Below are positions 43,237 through 52,156 of a stretch of DNA of 64,000 nucleotides, one piece after another. Numbering within the stretch: the first letter of the stretch is position 1; the number at the start of each line of letters is the position of its first letter. Location of the stretch: contig NZ_JAGJBZ010000002.1 of the NCBI RefSeq assembly GCF_020010925.1, positions 1,178,001 through 1,242,000 on the forward strand. The letters run 5' to 3'. A program made the translations under genes and the position numbers. The notes beneath the pieces are model-generated. The model worked only from the letters and a program-made list of their open reading frames with translations. It was not told the DNA's origin and ran no database searches. This DNA is from Streptomyces griseiscabiei. GTDB taxonomy: Bacteria > Actinomycetota > Actinomycetes > Streptomycetales > Streptomycetaceae.

Positions 43237-43934
43237 CGGCGCCTTCTCGGTGTCGTGGCGGGTGGTGGGGGCGGCAGGGGTGTGGCGGTGAGGGTGCCGA
43301 CGAGGGAGGGGCGGCTGTCGAGTTCGTCGATCCACCGCAGGAGCCGGGGCAGGTTCTTGTCGGGCCCGTACGCCAGATACGTTCCGTCGGCGCTGTCGCA
43401 GCCGAACCACTCGGCGATCCCCAGACGGGTGCGGGAGTTGACGCGTCCCATGTGCACGGCCTTGCCGCGCGCCTTCGCCTCACGGGCCAGCCGCTCCGCG
43501 ACCGCGCCGAGCTTCCATTCCGTCGATCCGGCGAGGAACAGGACGTCGAAGGCGTCCCACGGCAGCAGCCCGGGCTCCTCGCACCCGTCCTGCGCCGCGT
43601 AGGCGGCGGGGACGTCGAGGGCGCGGATGCGAGCCAGCCACGGCAGCGACTCCGTGAGGGTGCCCGCCGCGTCGAACGGCTGGTCCGGGGCGAGCGCCCA
43701 CAGACAGCGGTCGGGCCCGTACCGGTGGACGGTCCGGCTCAGCCAGTCGAACCATGCCTTCGCGCCGGGCCAGTAGCGGCCCTTGCCGTCGCTGCCGAAC
43801 TTGGAGTTGTCACAGGCGTACAGGGCGCCGTCGGGGATCCGGGCGCCTTGGGCCGGGGTGGTCATGCAGCCGATCCGTCCGGCGCTCATCGCCGCCCGTA
43901 TCTCAGGCCCCGACGGTGTGCCGAGGTACAGCAC
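43233..43934 (-). CDS. DpdA-like (TGT-superfamily) candidate
   Basis: A 233-residue protein. It begins MLYLGTPSGPEIRAAM, then has YACDNSKFGSDGKG, LAPDQPFDAAGTL, a VLFLAGSTEWKLGAVAERLA block and HMGRVNSRTRLGIAEWFGCD followed by SADGTYLAYG. The order of a GG(A)S-xx-WK loop, an H-x-GRVNS turn and a late G-x-DS-x-DG recalls TIM-barrel transglycosylases of the TGT/DpdA kind, which exchange guanine for 7-deazaguanine in tRNA or DNA. The TGT zinc site is not seen. No preQ0-synthesis genes are in the window. The enzymatic call is tentative; the protein itself is surely real. Confidence 0.6.
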   Translation of the reverse strand: MLYLGTPSGPEIRAAMSAGRIGCMTTPAQGARIPDGALYACDNSKFGSDGKGRYWPGAKAWFDWLSRTVHRYGPDRCLWALAPDQPFDAAGTLTESLPWLARIRALDVPAAYAAQDGCEEPGLLPWDAFDVLFLAGSTEWKLGAVAERLAREAKARGKAVHMGRVNSRTRLGIAEWFGCDSADGTYLAYGPDKNLPRLLRWIDELDSRPSLVGTLTATPLPPPPPATTPRRRR

Positions 43935-44092
43935 AGGGCACCAGGCGAACGGTGAGGCGGGCCGTCATCGGGCCAGCCCCGAAGCCGTCGGAGGGATGAG
44001 GAGCGGAGACGGCAGCTCACGGACATCTTGCCGACGGGGTCGTGAGCTCACTGTCGGCTGGGCGGGATGCCCAGTCCCGCAGATCATGGAAG

Positions 44093-44599
44093 TCATGGTC
44101 CGAACAACTCGCCCTGGTCGGTGTGGCCTTCGCTCCAGCCGAAGACAGTGCGTTCGAGGTCTCCGAGGTGGACGAGGTCGGTGTGGGTCCGGAAGGCGTC
44201 GAGGACGTCGTCGGTGTAGTCCTGGATCTCGTTGTCCGCCAGGTCGACGCGGGCCCGGTTCTTTCGGGAGAGCCGGCGCCATTCCAGGACGTCGGAGTCG
44301 GTGGCGCGGTCCATCCAGACCCAGATGCCGTTGCCCAGCTTGATGACGTCCTGGGGGTGGAAGAGGCGCCCGGTCCGTCTGCGGCGGGGGTTGCGCTGTT
44401 CGCCGAAGCCGGTGACCAGGCTGTGGGCGAGTCGGTCCAGCGCGGCGGCCCTGATACGGGGGTCGAGGTCCTCGCGCACGAGTTGCTCGCGCACCGTATC
44501 GGTGAGGCGGCGTCTGTGGAAGCGGCCGGTGGCGTCGGTGAGCGCGACGGCGCTCTGCTCGACGAGGTGCTGCAGACGGATCTCGGCGGGGGAGGTCAC
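44093..44599 (-). CDS. Protein of unknown function after ParB
   Basis: A 168-residue protein whose start overlaps the ParB-like stop. It is helical with a central basic part (GEQRNPRRRRTGRLFHPQDV) and a Trp-rich turn (IKLGNGIWVWMDRATDSDVL). It may be a partner of the ParB-like protein by coupling. No family recognised. The 43935-44092 gap holds nothing clear. Confidence 0.55.
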   Translation of the reverse strand: MTSPAEIRLQHLVEQSAVALTDATGRFHRRRLTDTVREQLVREDLDPRIRAAALDRLAHSLVTGFGEQRNPRRRRTGRLFHPQDVIKLGNGIWVWMDRATDSDVLEWRRLSRKNRARVDLADNEIQDYTDDVLDAFRTHTDLVHLGDLERTVFGWSEGHTDQGELFGP

Positions 44600-45411
44600 G
44601 GCAGGTCACGCTCCTGCCAGACCTGGTCCATCTCGGCCAGCGCGGTCATGGCGTGCGCGATGATCTCGCGGGTGATGGGGGTTCCGCTGGCGTACTCGGG
44701 GTCGTAGCGGCCGAACGTACGGGTGCCGCGGGCCTGGGCGAGGGGCGGCACCACCTCGTCCAGCAGCCGGGTGGCCACCCGCCGCTGCCGCTTGTCCTCC
44801 TCCACGCGCTCGGTGCGCTCCGCCCACGCGCCGGTCAGGGTCAGGGCGCCCTCGACGACCCGGTCGGCCAGCTCGGGGTCCTCCTCCCGCAGCCGGGCGA
44901 GCTGGACCTCCGCGGAGTTGGCCTTGGCCTTGTTCTCCCGGGCGACGGCGTACGCCTCGTCCAAGCCCATGGCGCCGCTGATCACTGGGTCCACGAGGTC
45001 GGGCGCGTGCTGCAGAACGGTGCTCGCGCGCCCCATCACGGCCAGGGCGACGCCGAGCTGTTCCGCAACGGAACGCGCTGTCTGTTCCGAGCCGGAACGG
45101 CCGCCATTTTCCGAAACGGAACGGGCCTTGACCGTGATCATCGCGGACTGCCCCTTGGTCAGGCTGCGGCGCCGGAGATTGACCGACAGGACGTAGACGT
45201 CGGGGGTGTCGCCCTCGAAGGTGACGAAGACCGGTTCCATGCCGGCGCGTTCGCACGCGGTGAGCCGGCCGCGTCCGTCGAGGACGCGTCCTTGGCGGTC
45301 GAGGACGATGGGCTGCAGGAGCCCGTTCTCCTGGATGTCGTGGGCGAGGGCAGCCAGATCGTCCTCATCGAGCAGCGGGATGAGCGAGGCGGTCGGGTGT
45401 GATTCGATGAT
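44596..45411 (-). CDS. ParB-like nuclease/partition-family protein, start codon unclear
   Basis: The N-terminal part is a ParB/Srx-type domain: LIPLLDEDDLAALAHDIQEN, GLLQPIVLD, then the ParB box GRVLDGRGRLTACERAG and VYVLSVNLRRRSLTKGQSAM. Helical segments follow. ParB proteins bind centromere sites or act as regulators. No ATG, GTG or TTG is in frame between the upstream stop and this domain; GGAGAC is followed by ATC codons at about 45411, and the first ATG (45240) would delete the ParB box. Either a rare start or a base error is likely. No ParA gene is near. Confidence 0.72.
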   Translation of the reverse strand: MIESHPTASLIPLLDEDDLAALAHDIQENGLLQPIVLDRQGRVLDGRGRLTACERAGMEPVFVTFEGDTPDVYVLSVNLRRRSLTKGQSAMITVKARSVSENGGRSGSEQTARSVAEQLGVALAVMGRASTVLQHAPDLVDPVISGAMGLDEAYAVARENKAKANSAEVQLARLREEDPELADRVVEGALTLTGAWAERTERVEEDKRQRRVATRLLDEVVPPLAQARGTRTFGRYDPEYASGTPITREIIAHAMTALAEMDQVWQERDLP

Positions 45412-45426
45412 GTCTCCGTGGCTTCA

Positions 45427-45444
45427 ATTTATGCTTATTTATGC
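45427..45444. repeat. Two ATTTATGC direct repeats, one helical turn apart
   Basis: ATTTATGC occurs at 45427-45434 and 45437-45444, spaced by 10 bases, in an AT-rich island between the VirB4-like stop and the ParB-like gene. In a region this GC-rich it stands out. It may be a protein-binding site or part of the ParB-gene promoter. Confidence 0.45.
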
Positions 45445-45449
45445 GGGAT

Positions 45450-46961
45450 TCAGTGCATGCGGGCGTCGGTGTCGAACAGCGCCAGCTCGCGGGGGTGGAG
45501 TTGATGTTGGACGATGAAAGATCGTCCGGCGACGCGCCAGAGCCCTCGTCCGCGGTTGAGGTGGGCGATGGCCTGGCTCTCGACCGAGGTCAGGCCCAAC
45601 AGGGATGCGGCGGCGTGGAGCTGGTCGGTCTCCTGCCGGTAGATGATGCGGGTGGAGCAGTCGGCGAGGAGGCCCTCGGCGAGGGCGCGGCCTTGTGATC
45701 CGGCGTCGCCGGCAGTGAGCAGGTCGGACAGGCGGTGGATGACCATGAGGTTGGCGATGCCGAGTCCGCGGCTGAGTTTCCACTGGGACTGCATGCGCTG
45801 GAGGAGTCCGGGGTGGCGCATGAGGCGCCAGGCTTCGTCGTAGACGATCCACCGTCGGCCGCCGTCGGGGTCGGTGAGGGCGGATTCCATCCAGGCGGAG
45901 GCGCAGGTCATGGCGAGGACGAGGGCGGTGTCGTCGCCGGAGCCGCCGAGCCTGGACAGGTCGATGGTGAGCATCGGGCTGCTGGGGTCGAAGGCGACGG
46001 TGGACGGGGCGTCGAACATGCCGGCCAGGTCACCGCGGACGAGGCGGCGCATGGCGTGGGCCAGGTCGCGGGCGGCGTCGCCGAGTTGGCCCGCCATCAT
46101 CCGGGCGGCTTCGTCGAGTACGACGGGGTTGTTGAGGGTGGCGGCGACGTCCCCGAGGACCGGGGTGCGCCCGGTGGCGGCGGCGTGGGTGACGACGGTG
46201 TCGAGGGCGATGTCCAGGGCGGTGTGCTCCATCGGCATCAGGTCCCGTCCCAGAACCGTCCGGGCCAGGGAGCCGAGCAGGAGCAGGCGCCGTTTGCGGA
46301 TCTCGCCGGCCCAGTCGGCCTCCGCCACACTCTCCGGGCGCGGGGCCGCGTCCAGGGGGTTGAGCCGTCCGGGCAGACCGGGGCCGAGTGCGACGGACCG
46401 GCCGCCGAGGGCTTCGGCCACCGGTGTCCACTCGCCCTTGGGGTCGCATGGGACGTATACGCGGTAGCCGAAGGCCACCGAGCGCAGCGCGAAGGACTTG
46501 GCGAGGGCGCTCTTGCCCTGTCCGATCACTCCGGCGAGCAGCAGGTTCGGGTTGGTGAACCCCTCGACCTTGCCGTACAGGGCGAAGGGGTCGAAGACGA
46601 AGGATGCCTCGGCGTGGACGTCGCGGCCGATGTAGATGCCCTCGGCGCCGAGTCCGCCCTCGGCGAGGAAGGGATACGCGCCGGAGGCGGTGGCCGTGGT
46701 CATACGGTGGGCAGGCAGCTTGAGCCTGTTTCCCCGTGCCGAGGCGGGGCCGGGGCGTCCGCCGGGCGGATGGACGGGGGGCGGCATGTCCTGCCCGCCT
46801 CCGGTGGTCCCGGCCGGGGCGGTGGATGCGGCGCGGGCCTTGGCGACGGCTTCGGCGGCTTGCCGGCGGGCGGCCTTGCGGCTGGCGCGGTCGGTGCCGT
46901 GCGGGGTGAACAGCGGGCTGGCGCTGGCGCGTCGGGGGCCTCGTACGGGCCGGTGGGTCAT
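45450..46961 (-). CDS. VirB4-type type IV secretion ATPase
   Basis: A 503-residue ATPase of the VirB4/TraC/TrbE kind. It has an N-terminal basic, Ala/Pro-rich region, then GIYIGRDVHAEASFVFDPFA, Walker A AGVIGQGKSA at about 143-152 and Walker B RWIVYDEAW at about 376-384, followed by the LMVIHRLSDL sensor region. The large N-terminal domain of classic VirB4 is missing; in these actinobacterial clusters it is probably supplied by the SCO6880-type protein at 48120. It energises the conjugation channel at the inner face of the membrane. Confidence 0.87.
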   Translation of the reverse strand: MTHRPVRGPRRASASPLFTPHGTDRASRKAARRQAAEAVAKARAASTAPAGTTGGGQDMPPPVHPPGGRPGPASARGNRLKLPAHRMTTATASGAYPFLAEGGLGAEGIYIGRDVHAEASFVFDPFALYGKVEGFTNPNLLLAGVIGQGKSALAKSFALRSVAFGYRVYVPCDPKGEWTPVAEALGGRSVALGPGLPGRLNPLDAAPRPESVAEADWAGEIRKRRLLLLGSLARTVLGRDLMPMEHTALDIALDTVVTHAAATGRTPVLGDVAATLNNPVVLDEAARMMAGQLGDAARDLAHAMRRLVRGDLAGMFDAPSTVAFDPSSPMLTIDLSRLGGSGDDTALVLAMTCASAWMESALTDPDGGRRWIVYDEAWRLMRHPGLLQRMQSQWKLSRGLGIANLMVIHRLSDLLTAGDAGSQGRALAEGLLADCSTRIIYRQETDQLHAAASLLGLTSVESQAIAHLNRGRGLWRVAGRSFIVQHQLHPRELALFDTDARMH

Positions 46962-47010
46962 GGCAGGACGGCTTTCAGACGGCGGTGATCACGGCGCGGA
47001 GGGTTGTGGA

Positions 47011-47553
47011 TCACACGGTCGGTGAGGCGCTGAACAGGTGCTTCCAGTACCCGCGCCCGTCGTTGTTCCAGTCCAGGCGCAGTTCACCGTCGGCCAGTGC
47101 ACGGCTGGAGCCGATCGTGTAGCTGAGGACGGGAGTGGTGTAGCTGTTGTTGTAGTTGGCGTCGGAGCCGCTGCTCTCCAGCCGCGACTCGATGCCGTAG
47201 TACTTCTTCGACTTCTTCACCGGGTCGGTGCCCGCCTGCGACTTCTTGACCTGCAGGTTGAAGTAGGCGCCGTCGAGGATGGTGCTGTCGTCGGCGTAGG
47301 TGTAAGCCGGACCGTCCCAGCTGAGCTTGGCGTACGTGGAGACGGTGGAGCCGGAGCGCTTGGCGCACAGGCGGACGGTGACGTCCCAGTTGTCGGCCCA
47401 CGGGCCCGAGTAGGCGGGATCGTCGATCGACTTGGTGCTGGTGGTGCACCGGTAGTCGGCGGCGGCGGCCGGGTTGGCGGTCGCGAGGGCGGCGGAGGCG
47501 ACGAGCGCGGCGGCTATGGCCGCGGTGGTGGTGGAGCGCTTCACGGTGCGCAT
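47011..47553 (-). CDS. Secreted protein of unknown function
   Basis: A 180-residue protein with a Sec signal peptide (TTTAAIAAALVASAALATAN, cleavage near AAA). The mature part is Tyr/Ser/Asp-rich and beta-like, with two cysteines (YRCTTSTKS and VRLCAKRSG) that may form a disulfide. No family recognised. Lying among T4SS genes, it could be a surface or channel component, but that is only position-based. Confidence 0.62.
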   Translation of the reverse strand: MRTVKRSTTTAAIAAALVASAALATANPAAAADYRCTTSTKSIDDPAYSGPWADNWDVTVRLCAKRSGSTVSTYAKLSWDGPAYTYADDSTILDGAYFNLQVKKSQAGTDPVKKSKKYYGIESRLESSGSDANYNNSYTTPVLSYTIGSSRALADGELRLDWNNDGRGYWKHLFSASPTV

Positions 47554-47578
47554 GCAGGGCCCTTTCGGCGAGGTGGGG

Positions 47579-48043
47579 TTACTGGCTGCAGGTGGTGGTG
47601 TGGCCGTGCGGCGGTGTGTGGAGGTCGGTGGGGGTGGTGGTGCGGCGGATGGTGTGTCCGCAGGAGAGGTGGCGCTGGCAGATGGTCAGTACGGGCGGTC
47701 CCTCCGGCAGCCGTTCGGGCCGGCACCCTGCTTCTGGGATCTCCTCGTGTGCGGGTGGCAGGAGGTGGAAGGCGTCGTGGGTGGCGGCGGTGGCCTGCCA
47801 CAGCCGCAGGTGGGCGGTGGCGAGGTGCCGTCCCGCTGCCGGATGGGGCGGGCGGGTTGTCTCGGCGAGCTGGTTGAGCAGCTGAAGCAGCGCGGCGAGG
47901 TGGGCGTGGATCAGATCGAGATGGACGCGATCTGCCGCAGGAGCGGGGCCGGTTCGGGCCGGTGCGCGATGGTGGTGGCGCAGCCCGGCGGACGCGGCGC
48001 GAAGGTAGGGGTGCGCCTCGCTGGCGGGGGAAGAAGAGGTCAA
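47579..48043 (-). CDS. DUF6238-family protein
   Basis: A 154-residue protein close to the Streptomyces DUF6238 family: HPYLRAASAGLRHHHRAPAR, a helix HLAALLQLLNQLAETTRPPH and WQATAATHDAFHLLPPAHEE. The C-terminal tail has CQRHLSCGHTIRR, a possible metal-binding cluster. The role is unknown; family members occur in Streptomyces plasmid and conjugation clusters. Confidence 0.72.
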   Translation of the reverse strand: MTSSSPASEAHPYLRAASAGLRHHHRAPARTGPAPAADRVHLDLIHAHLAALLQLLNQLAETTRPPHPAAGRHLATAHLRLWQATAATHDAFHLLPPAHEEIPEAGCRPERLPEGPPVLTICQRHLSCGHTIRRTTTPTDLHTPPHGHTTTCSQ

Positions 48044-48119
48044 AGAGAAGGTCCTTCCTGCCTGATGGCAGGACTGTGTCGATCAGATGCGGTCGGGCGG
48101 TACCAGGCCGGACGGGTGG

Positions 48120-49592
48120 TCACAGTGCGGTGCGGGCCAGGGGCAGTGCGCCGAGGGTGAAGGCGTCCGGTTGTTGAAAGTTCAGGCGGCGCAGGTCGAC
48201 TTGGGCGGTGACGGCGGCAGTCTCGATCTGCGCGCAGGCCGCGTCCAGGAGAGCGTCGGTCTCGGCGGAGACGGTGAGCAGACCGGTCAGGGCCACGTCG
48301 GCGTGGCCGGCGATCAGCTGTCGCTCACGCTGTTTGACGTCGGCGTACTCGACGGAGTCGGCTTCGGAATCGACCTGCCCGCGGCGGGCGCGTTCGTTGG
48401 CGTCGGCGATGATCGCGGCCTTCTTGCGCTGGACATCGCGCAGTGCGGACTCCAGCTGCTGGGGCGCGTAGATGAGGGAGAGGGTGCGCCGGACGCCGGC
48501 GGTGAACATCAGCTGGTGCAGGAACCCGGCGTGGGTTTCGGTGCGGGGCCAGTTCTCGATCCAGTAGGTGGCGTGCCGGGCGGTGTCGGTGGCGAGGCGG
48601 TCGTACTCCTCGACCTGGACGACGGGCCCGGCCGCTGCCGGGTCGGCCTCGGCGCGTCCGGAGGTGGACCATTGCTGCAGGCCGGCCAGGGCCTTGGGGT
48701 CGTAGGCGGTGCGGATGACGGCGGCGATCTCCCGCGCGGTCAGCCAGCCGGTGACCGTCAGTCCGGCGCTGCGGGCGGCCTGAGCGATGGCTGAGGTGGT
48801 CTGCTCCATGACCGTGAACGCTCCGGGAAGGCCCCCGCCGGCCTGGCTGATGAGGCGCTTGGCGGCCTTGAGGTCCAGGGAGATCGCCAGATATGCCTCG
48901 TGCGGGGCGGCGGCCGGGCCTGCGGATGCGACCAGTTCGGAGTACACCTGGCCCGCGACGGGGGTGTGTGGGTGTCCTTGGCGGGTCCAGTGGCGGGTGA
49001 GGGTGTCGCCGGAGTCGGGGACGGTGCGTTCCAGGACCTGCACGGTGGCGACGTGCCCGGTCCGGGCGATGCCCGCGAGGGCTCGGCCCCAGCCGGTGAC
49101 GTTGTGGTTCTGGGTGGCGGCGTCGAGCAGGGCGAAGGCGCGGGAGGAGACGCGGGCGACGGCCGTCAGGGTCTGGCGGTGCGGGTCGTGGACGGCGGCG
49201 GCGCCGTTGGCGGAGTCGCCGGGGGTGACCACGCGTAGTGAGGCGGCGGTGCCGGGCAGGTGCAGGGTGCCGTCCTGGCGGGGGCGGGAGACGGGCCGGG
49301 CGAGCCACAGCGTCTGGCCGGTGCGGCGGCGCAGTGTGTAGCGCAGGACGATTGGCGCCCAGTCGATCAGCGGCCGGCCGTGGCGGCGCACGGCCACCAG
49401 CGCGACGACCGCAGCCCACGCGGGGGCCAGTGCGAGGGCGCCGAGGAGTCCGGTCGACACCACGGTGATCAGCAGCAGCGCCAAAGTACAGCTGACCAGG
49501 ACGAGTTGGGGCAGGGTGAGGCCGAGGAGGATGCCGCGGCGGGACCGGTGGGGGAACTTCACCGTGACCGGCGCGACGGAGAGATCAGACAA
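48120..49592 (-). CDS. SCO6880-type T4SS membrane protein
   Basis: A 490-residue protein of the SCO6880 family, conserved in actinobacterial conjugation-like clusters. The N-terminus (RSRRGILLGLTLPQLVLVSC then two membrane segments at about 25-70) anchors it. The soluble part resembles the N-terminal domain of VirB4-type ATPases but lacks Walker motifs. It probably works with the VirB4-like ATPase at 45450. It starts at TTG 49592. Confidence 0.83.
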   Translation of the reverse strand: MSDLSVAPVTVKFPHRSRRGILLGLTLPQLVLVSCTLALLLITVVSTGLLGALALAPAWAAVVALVAVRRHGRPLIDWAPIVLRYTLRRRTGQTLWLARPVSRPRQDGTLHLPGTAASLRVVTPGDSANGAAAVHDPHRQTLTAVARVSSRAFALLDAATQNHNVTGWGRALAGIARTGHVATVQVLERTVPDSGDTLTRHWTRQGHPHTPVAGQVYSELVASAGPAAAPHEAYLAISLDLKAAKRLISQAGGGLPGAFTVMEQTTSAIAQAARSAGLTVTGWLTAREIAAVIRTAYDPKALAGLQQWSTSGRAEADPAAAGPVVQVEEYDRLATDTARHATYWIENWPRTETHAGFLHQLMFTAGVRRTLSLIYAPQQLESALRDVQRKKAAIIADANERARRGQVDSEADSVEYADVKQRERQLIAGHADVALTGLLTVSAETDALLDAACAQIETAAVTAQVDLRRLNFQQPDAFTLGALPLARTAL

Positions 49593-49679
49593 AGGGGGCT
49601 GGTCCTGAGGGGCGCGGGTGGGTCCCCGGGGGCGGGAGGCGATCGGCGCCTCCCGCCCCCGAGGGGTTCGGGCGGATGG

Positions 49680-51041
49680 TCACGGGCCGGTCGGGGACGG
49701 CGGTGAGGATGCCGCGTTACTGGTCCCGGTGGTCTGCGAACTGGAGGACGGCGGGGTGCCTTGCGGCGGCGGGGTCGTGGTCGGTGGCGCGGACCGCCAT
49801 GTGTCGGCCGGACCGGCTGTGGAGCCGCCTGCTGCCGGGCTGCCGCCGACCTGGGAGCTGGTGTCGTCGGTGACGCTGGTCGGCGGGGGCTGCACGGCCT
49901 TCTCCAGATCAGACTTGAAGTCGCCGCCAGGCGGGGCACCGGTCCCGTTGCTCGGAGAACCCTCCTGGCCTGTGTCAGCGTCGCTCGGGCCGGAAGCGAT
50001 GTCGCCGGGGAAGCCGCCGTCCGCGATGGCGTCCGGGCCTTGAGGGGCCGCACCGGCGCCTGCTGCGGCGCCGCCGGTCGCGGCGGTGGCGGCCATCGCG
50101 GCTGCCTTCTTTGCGGCTCGTTCGACGTGCTGCTTGGCCAGCTGGGCACCGGCGCCGCCGGCACGGTGAAGGGACTCTCCGTCGGATCCTTCGGCTGCCC
50201 AGTGGACGAACTTGAAGGTCGCGTACGGGCAGAGCAGGACGAGGATCATGATGACGATGCCGGCGAGGACGTCGGCGAGCGCGGCCAGACCGTCCTTCGA
50301 TTCGGTCTTGCCCATCGCGGCGATGCCGAGCACGAAGATGATCGTCATCAACAGCTTGGAGACGACGAGGGTGGCGGTGGCCTCGATCCAGCCCCTGCGC
50401 CAGCGGCGGGCGACTTCCCAGCCTCCGCCGGCCCCGGCGAACACGGCGAGGGTGACCATGACGAGGATGCCGACCTTGCGGACCATCATCACGCCCCAGT
50501 ACAGGACAGCTCCGAGGGCTGCTCCAAGGGAGGCGAAGACGGCGACGAGCCAGCCCATCGCCGACAGTCCGGGGAGCGCGGCGACCTTGATGATGCGGCG
50601 GACGGCGGAGGCGATGTCCAGGTTCGCGGCCCTGAACAGTCCGGCGGACAGAGCGTCGACCACTTCGATGGCGACGGTGGTCAGGGCGATGGCGGCGAAC
50701 GCGAAGATCACACCTGATGCGGTGCCGGTGAACGCCTGGGTGAGGGCCTGGCCGTCGCGGCGGATCGCGGCGCGGACGAGCTGGGCGCAGAACGTGGCCA
50801 CCAGGACGACCAGGCCGATGGGCAGGATCGTCTCGTAGTTGTCGCGGAACCAGGCGGCGTTGAGGTCGACGCGGGTGGTGGAGTCGACTGCCGTGGCGGC
50901 GAGGTCGGCCGAGGTGGCGGCGAGTTCGCCGGCGCTCTTGGCCATCCAGTCGCCGATCGCCTTGCCGGGGTCGGAGGCGAAATCCACGGCTTCCCCGACC
51001 ATGCAGACCGTACTTGCGAGAGGGAGATCACAAAACCCCAT
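49680..51041 (-). CDS. VirB6/TrbL-like polytopic membrane protein
   Basis: A 453-residue protein with at least five or six membrane segments between residues 70 and 270 (for example LPIGLVVLVATFCAQLVRAA, IFAFAAIALTTVAIEVVDAL, LAALADVLAGIVIMILVLLC). A long Pro/Ser/Thr/Gly-rich tail follows. This layout is that of VirB6/TrbL-type channel proteins of type IV secretion systems. It starts at ATG 51041. Confidence 0.78.
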   Translation of the reverse strand: MGFCDLPLASTVCMVGEAVDFASDPGKAIGDWMAKSAGELAATSADLAATAVDSTTRVDLNAAWFRDNYETILPIGLVVLVATFCAQLVRAAIRRDGQALTQAFTGTASGVIFAFAAIALTTVAIEVVDALSAGLFRAANLDIASAVRRIIKVAALPGLSAMGWLVAVFASLGAALGAVLYWGVMMVRKVGILVMVTLAVFAGAGGGWEVARRWRRGWIEATATLVVSKLLMTIIFVLGIAAMGKTESKDGLAALADVLAGIVIMILVLLCPYATFKFVHWAAEGSDGESLHRAGGAGAQLAKQHVERAAKKAAAMAATAATGGAAAGAGAAPQGPDAIADGGFPGDIASGPSDADTGQEGSPSNGTGAPPGGDFKSDLEKAVQPPPTSVTDDTSSQVGGSPAAGGSTAGPADTWRSAPPTTTPPPQGTPPSSSSQTTGTSNAASSPPSPTGP

Positions 51042-51059
51042 GCGGGACTCTCCTTTCGG

Positions 51060-51746
51060 TCAGGGGGCGACGTTCGGGGCGATGGCGACGAGCGAGCAGT
51101 CGGACGAGGGCCGGCACTGCACGGCGAGGGTGAGAGAGCGGTCCTCCGCGCCCTGGCCGCCCTTCGCCCAGCGAATCGTCTGCTTGCCGGTGACGGTCAC
51201 GGCGTAGATGTACGCCTCGGTGATCGCCGAAGGATCATCGGCAAAAGCCTGCTTGAACGCACTCGGGTAATGGCCCTCGGCGACGATGGCGGCGGCGTTC
51301 TGCTGCTGATCGGCCATCCGTGCCCACAGCGCCGGGGTGGGCATCTGCGCGGAGACCGAGGCCCAGTCGCTGTACTCGCCCTCCTTCGTCATCCACGCCT
51401 GCATGCCGACGAGTTGCTGGGCGTGGCTGGTGGAGCGGGTGTCGTAGGACCAGAGCATCCCGGCGGCAGCCCTGGCGAACACGAGCGGATCGGAGACTCG
51501 CGGGGGCTGCGGTACCGACCCGTTCCCAGTGGCCGGTCGCCCGGTGTTGCCCGAGGAAGCCGGAGCGGGCGACGAGGGAGCAGGGCCGCTGGTGGAGGAG
51601 GCGTGCGGTTCGCCGCGGCCGGTGAGGTAGGCGGTCGCTGCGGCGACGGCGAGCAGGCAGGTCAGTGCGAGGGCGATCAGAGTGATGCGACGGTTCGCCG
51701 ACCAGCCGGCGCCGTAACGCGACAGGGCGAAGGGCGGTTTGCGCAT
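51060..51746 (-). CDS. VirB8/TcpC-like single-pass membrane protein
   Basis: A 228-residue protein from ATG 51746. A short basic cytoplasmic tail (MRKPPFALSRYGAGWSANRR) is followed by one transmembrane segment (ITLIALALTCLLAVAAATAY), a Pro/Ser linker and an outer domain of about 140 residues with VFARAAAGMLWSYDTRSTSH. The layout is that of VirB8 or TcpC, which bridge inner and outer parts of the channel. Sequence-level assignment is weak. The start overlaps the stop of the gene before it. Confidence 0.62.
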   Translation of the reverse strand: MRKPPFALSRYGAGWSANRRITLIALALTCLLAVAAATAYLTGRGEPHASSTSGPAPSSPAPASSGNTGRPATGNGSVPQPPRVSDPLVFARAAAGMLWSYDTRSTSHAQQLVGMQAWMTKEGEYSDWASVSAQMPTPALWARMADQQQNAAAIVAEGHYPSAFKQAFADDPSAITEAYIYAVTVTGKQTIRWAKGGQGAEDRSLTLAVQCRPSSDCSLVAIAPNVAP

Positions 51747-52057
51747 CAGCGGACCTGGGAGCCGAGAGCGGAGAAGAACGCGACGATGCCGTTGGCGGCA
51801 CCGAGGCCGAGCGCGGCACCGGCCGCGACCACCGCGCCCTTCTTCCCGTTCGCCTCGGCCTGGTGGCCACCGCTGTGGTGGCCCCATGCCCAGACGCCGA
51901 GGGAGACGGCGAGTGCGCCGACCACGGCCACGATGCCGAACAGGTTGATGCTGTTGACCACGTTCTTCAGCACGGACAGGCCCGGCAGCCCGCCCCCCTT
52001 GGGAGAGATGCCCGGGTCGTAGGCGAGCTGGATGACGTGGTCGGCGAGGAAAGTCAT
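51746..52057 (-). CDS. Small two-segment membrane protein (pilin- or VirB3-like)
   Basis: A 103-residue protein with two hydrophobic segments, INLFGIVAVVGALAVSLGVW and a C-terminal Gly/Ala-rich one (VVAAGAALGLGAANGIVAFF). In such clusters a protein of this kind acts as a pilin or VirB2/VirB3-like component. It starts at ATG 52057, between the NlpC-type hydrolase and the VirB8-like gene. Confidence 0.6.
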   Translation of the reverse strand: MTFLADHVIQLAYDPGISPKGGGLPGLSVLKNVVNSINLFGIVAVVGALAVSLGVWAWGHHSGGHQAEANGKKGAVVAAGAALGLGAANGIVAFFSALGSQVR

Positions 52058-52156
52058 GGGGATGGTGAGACTCCTTGCATGCCCAGGCCCCAAGAGGGCC
52101 TGGGCAGAGGGGAAGAACGAGAAAGAGGTGAGGGCGAGGCGCGGGAGGGGCCGGCG

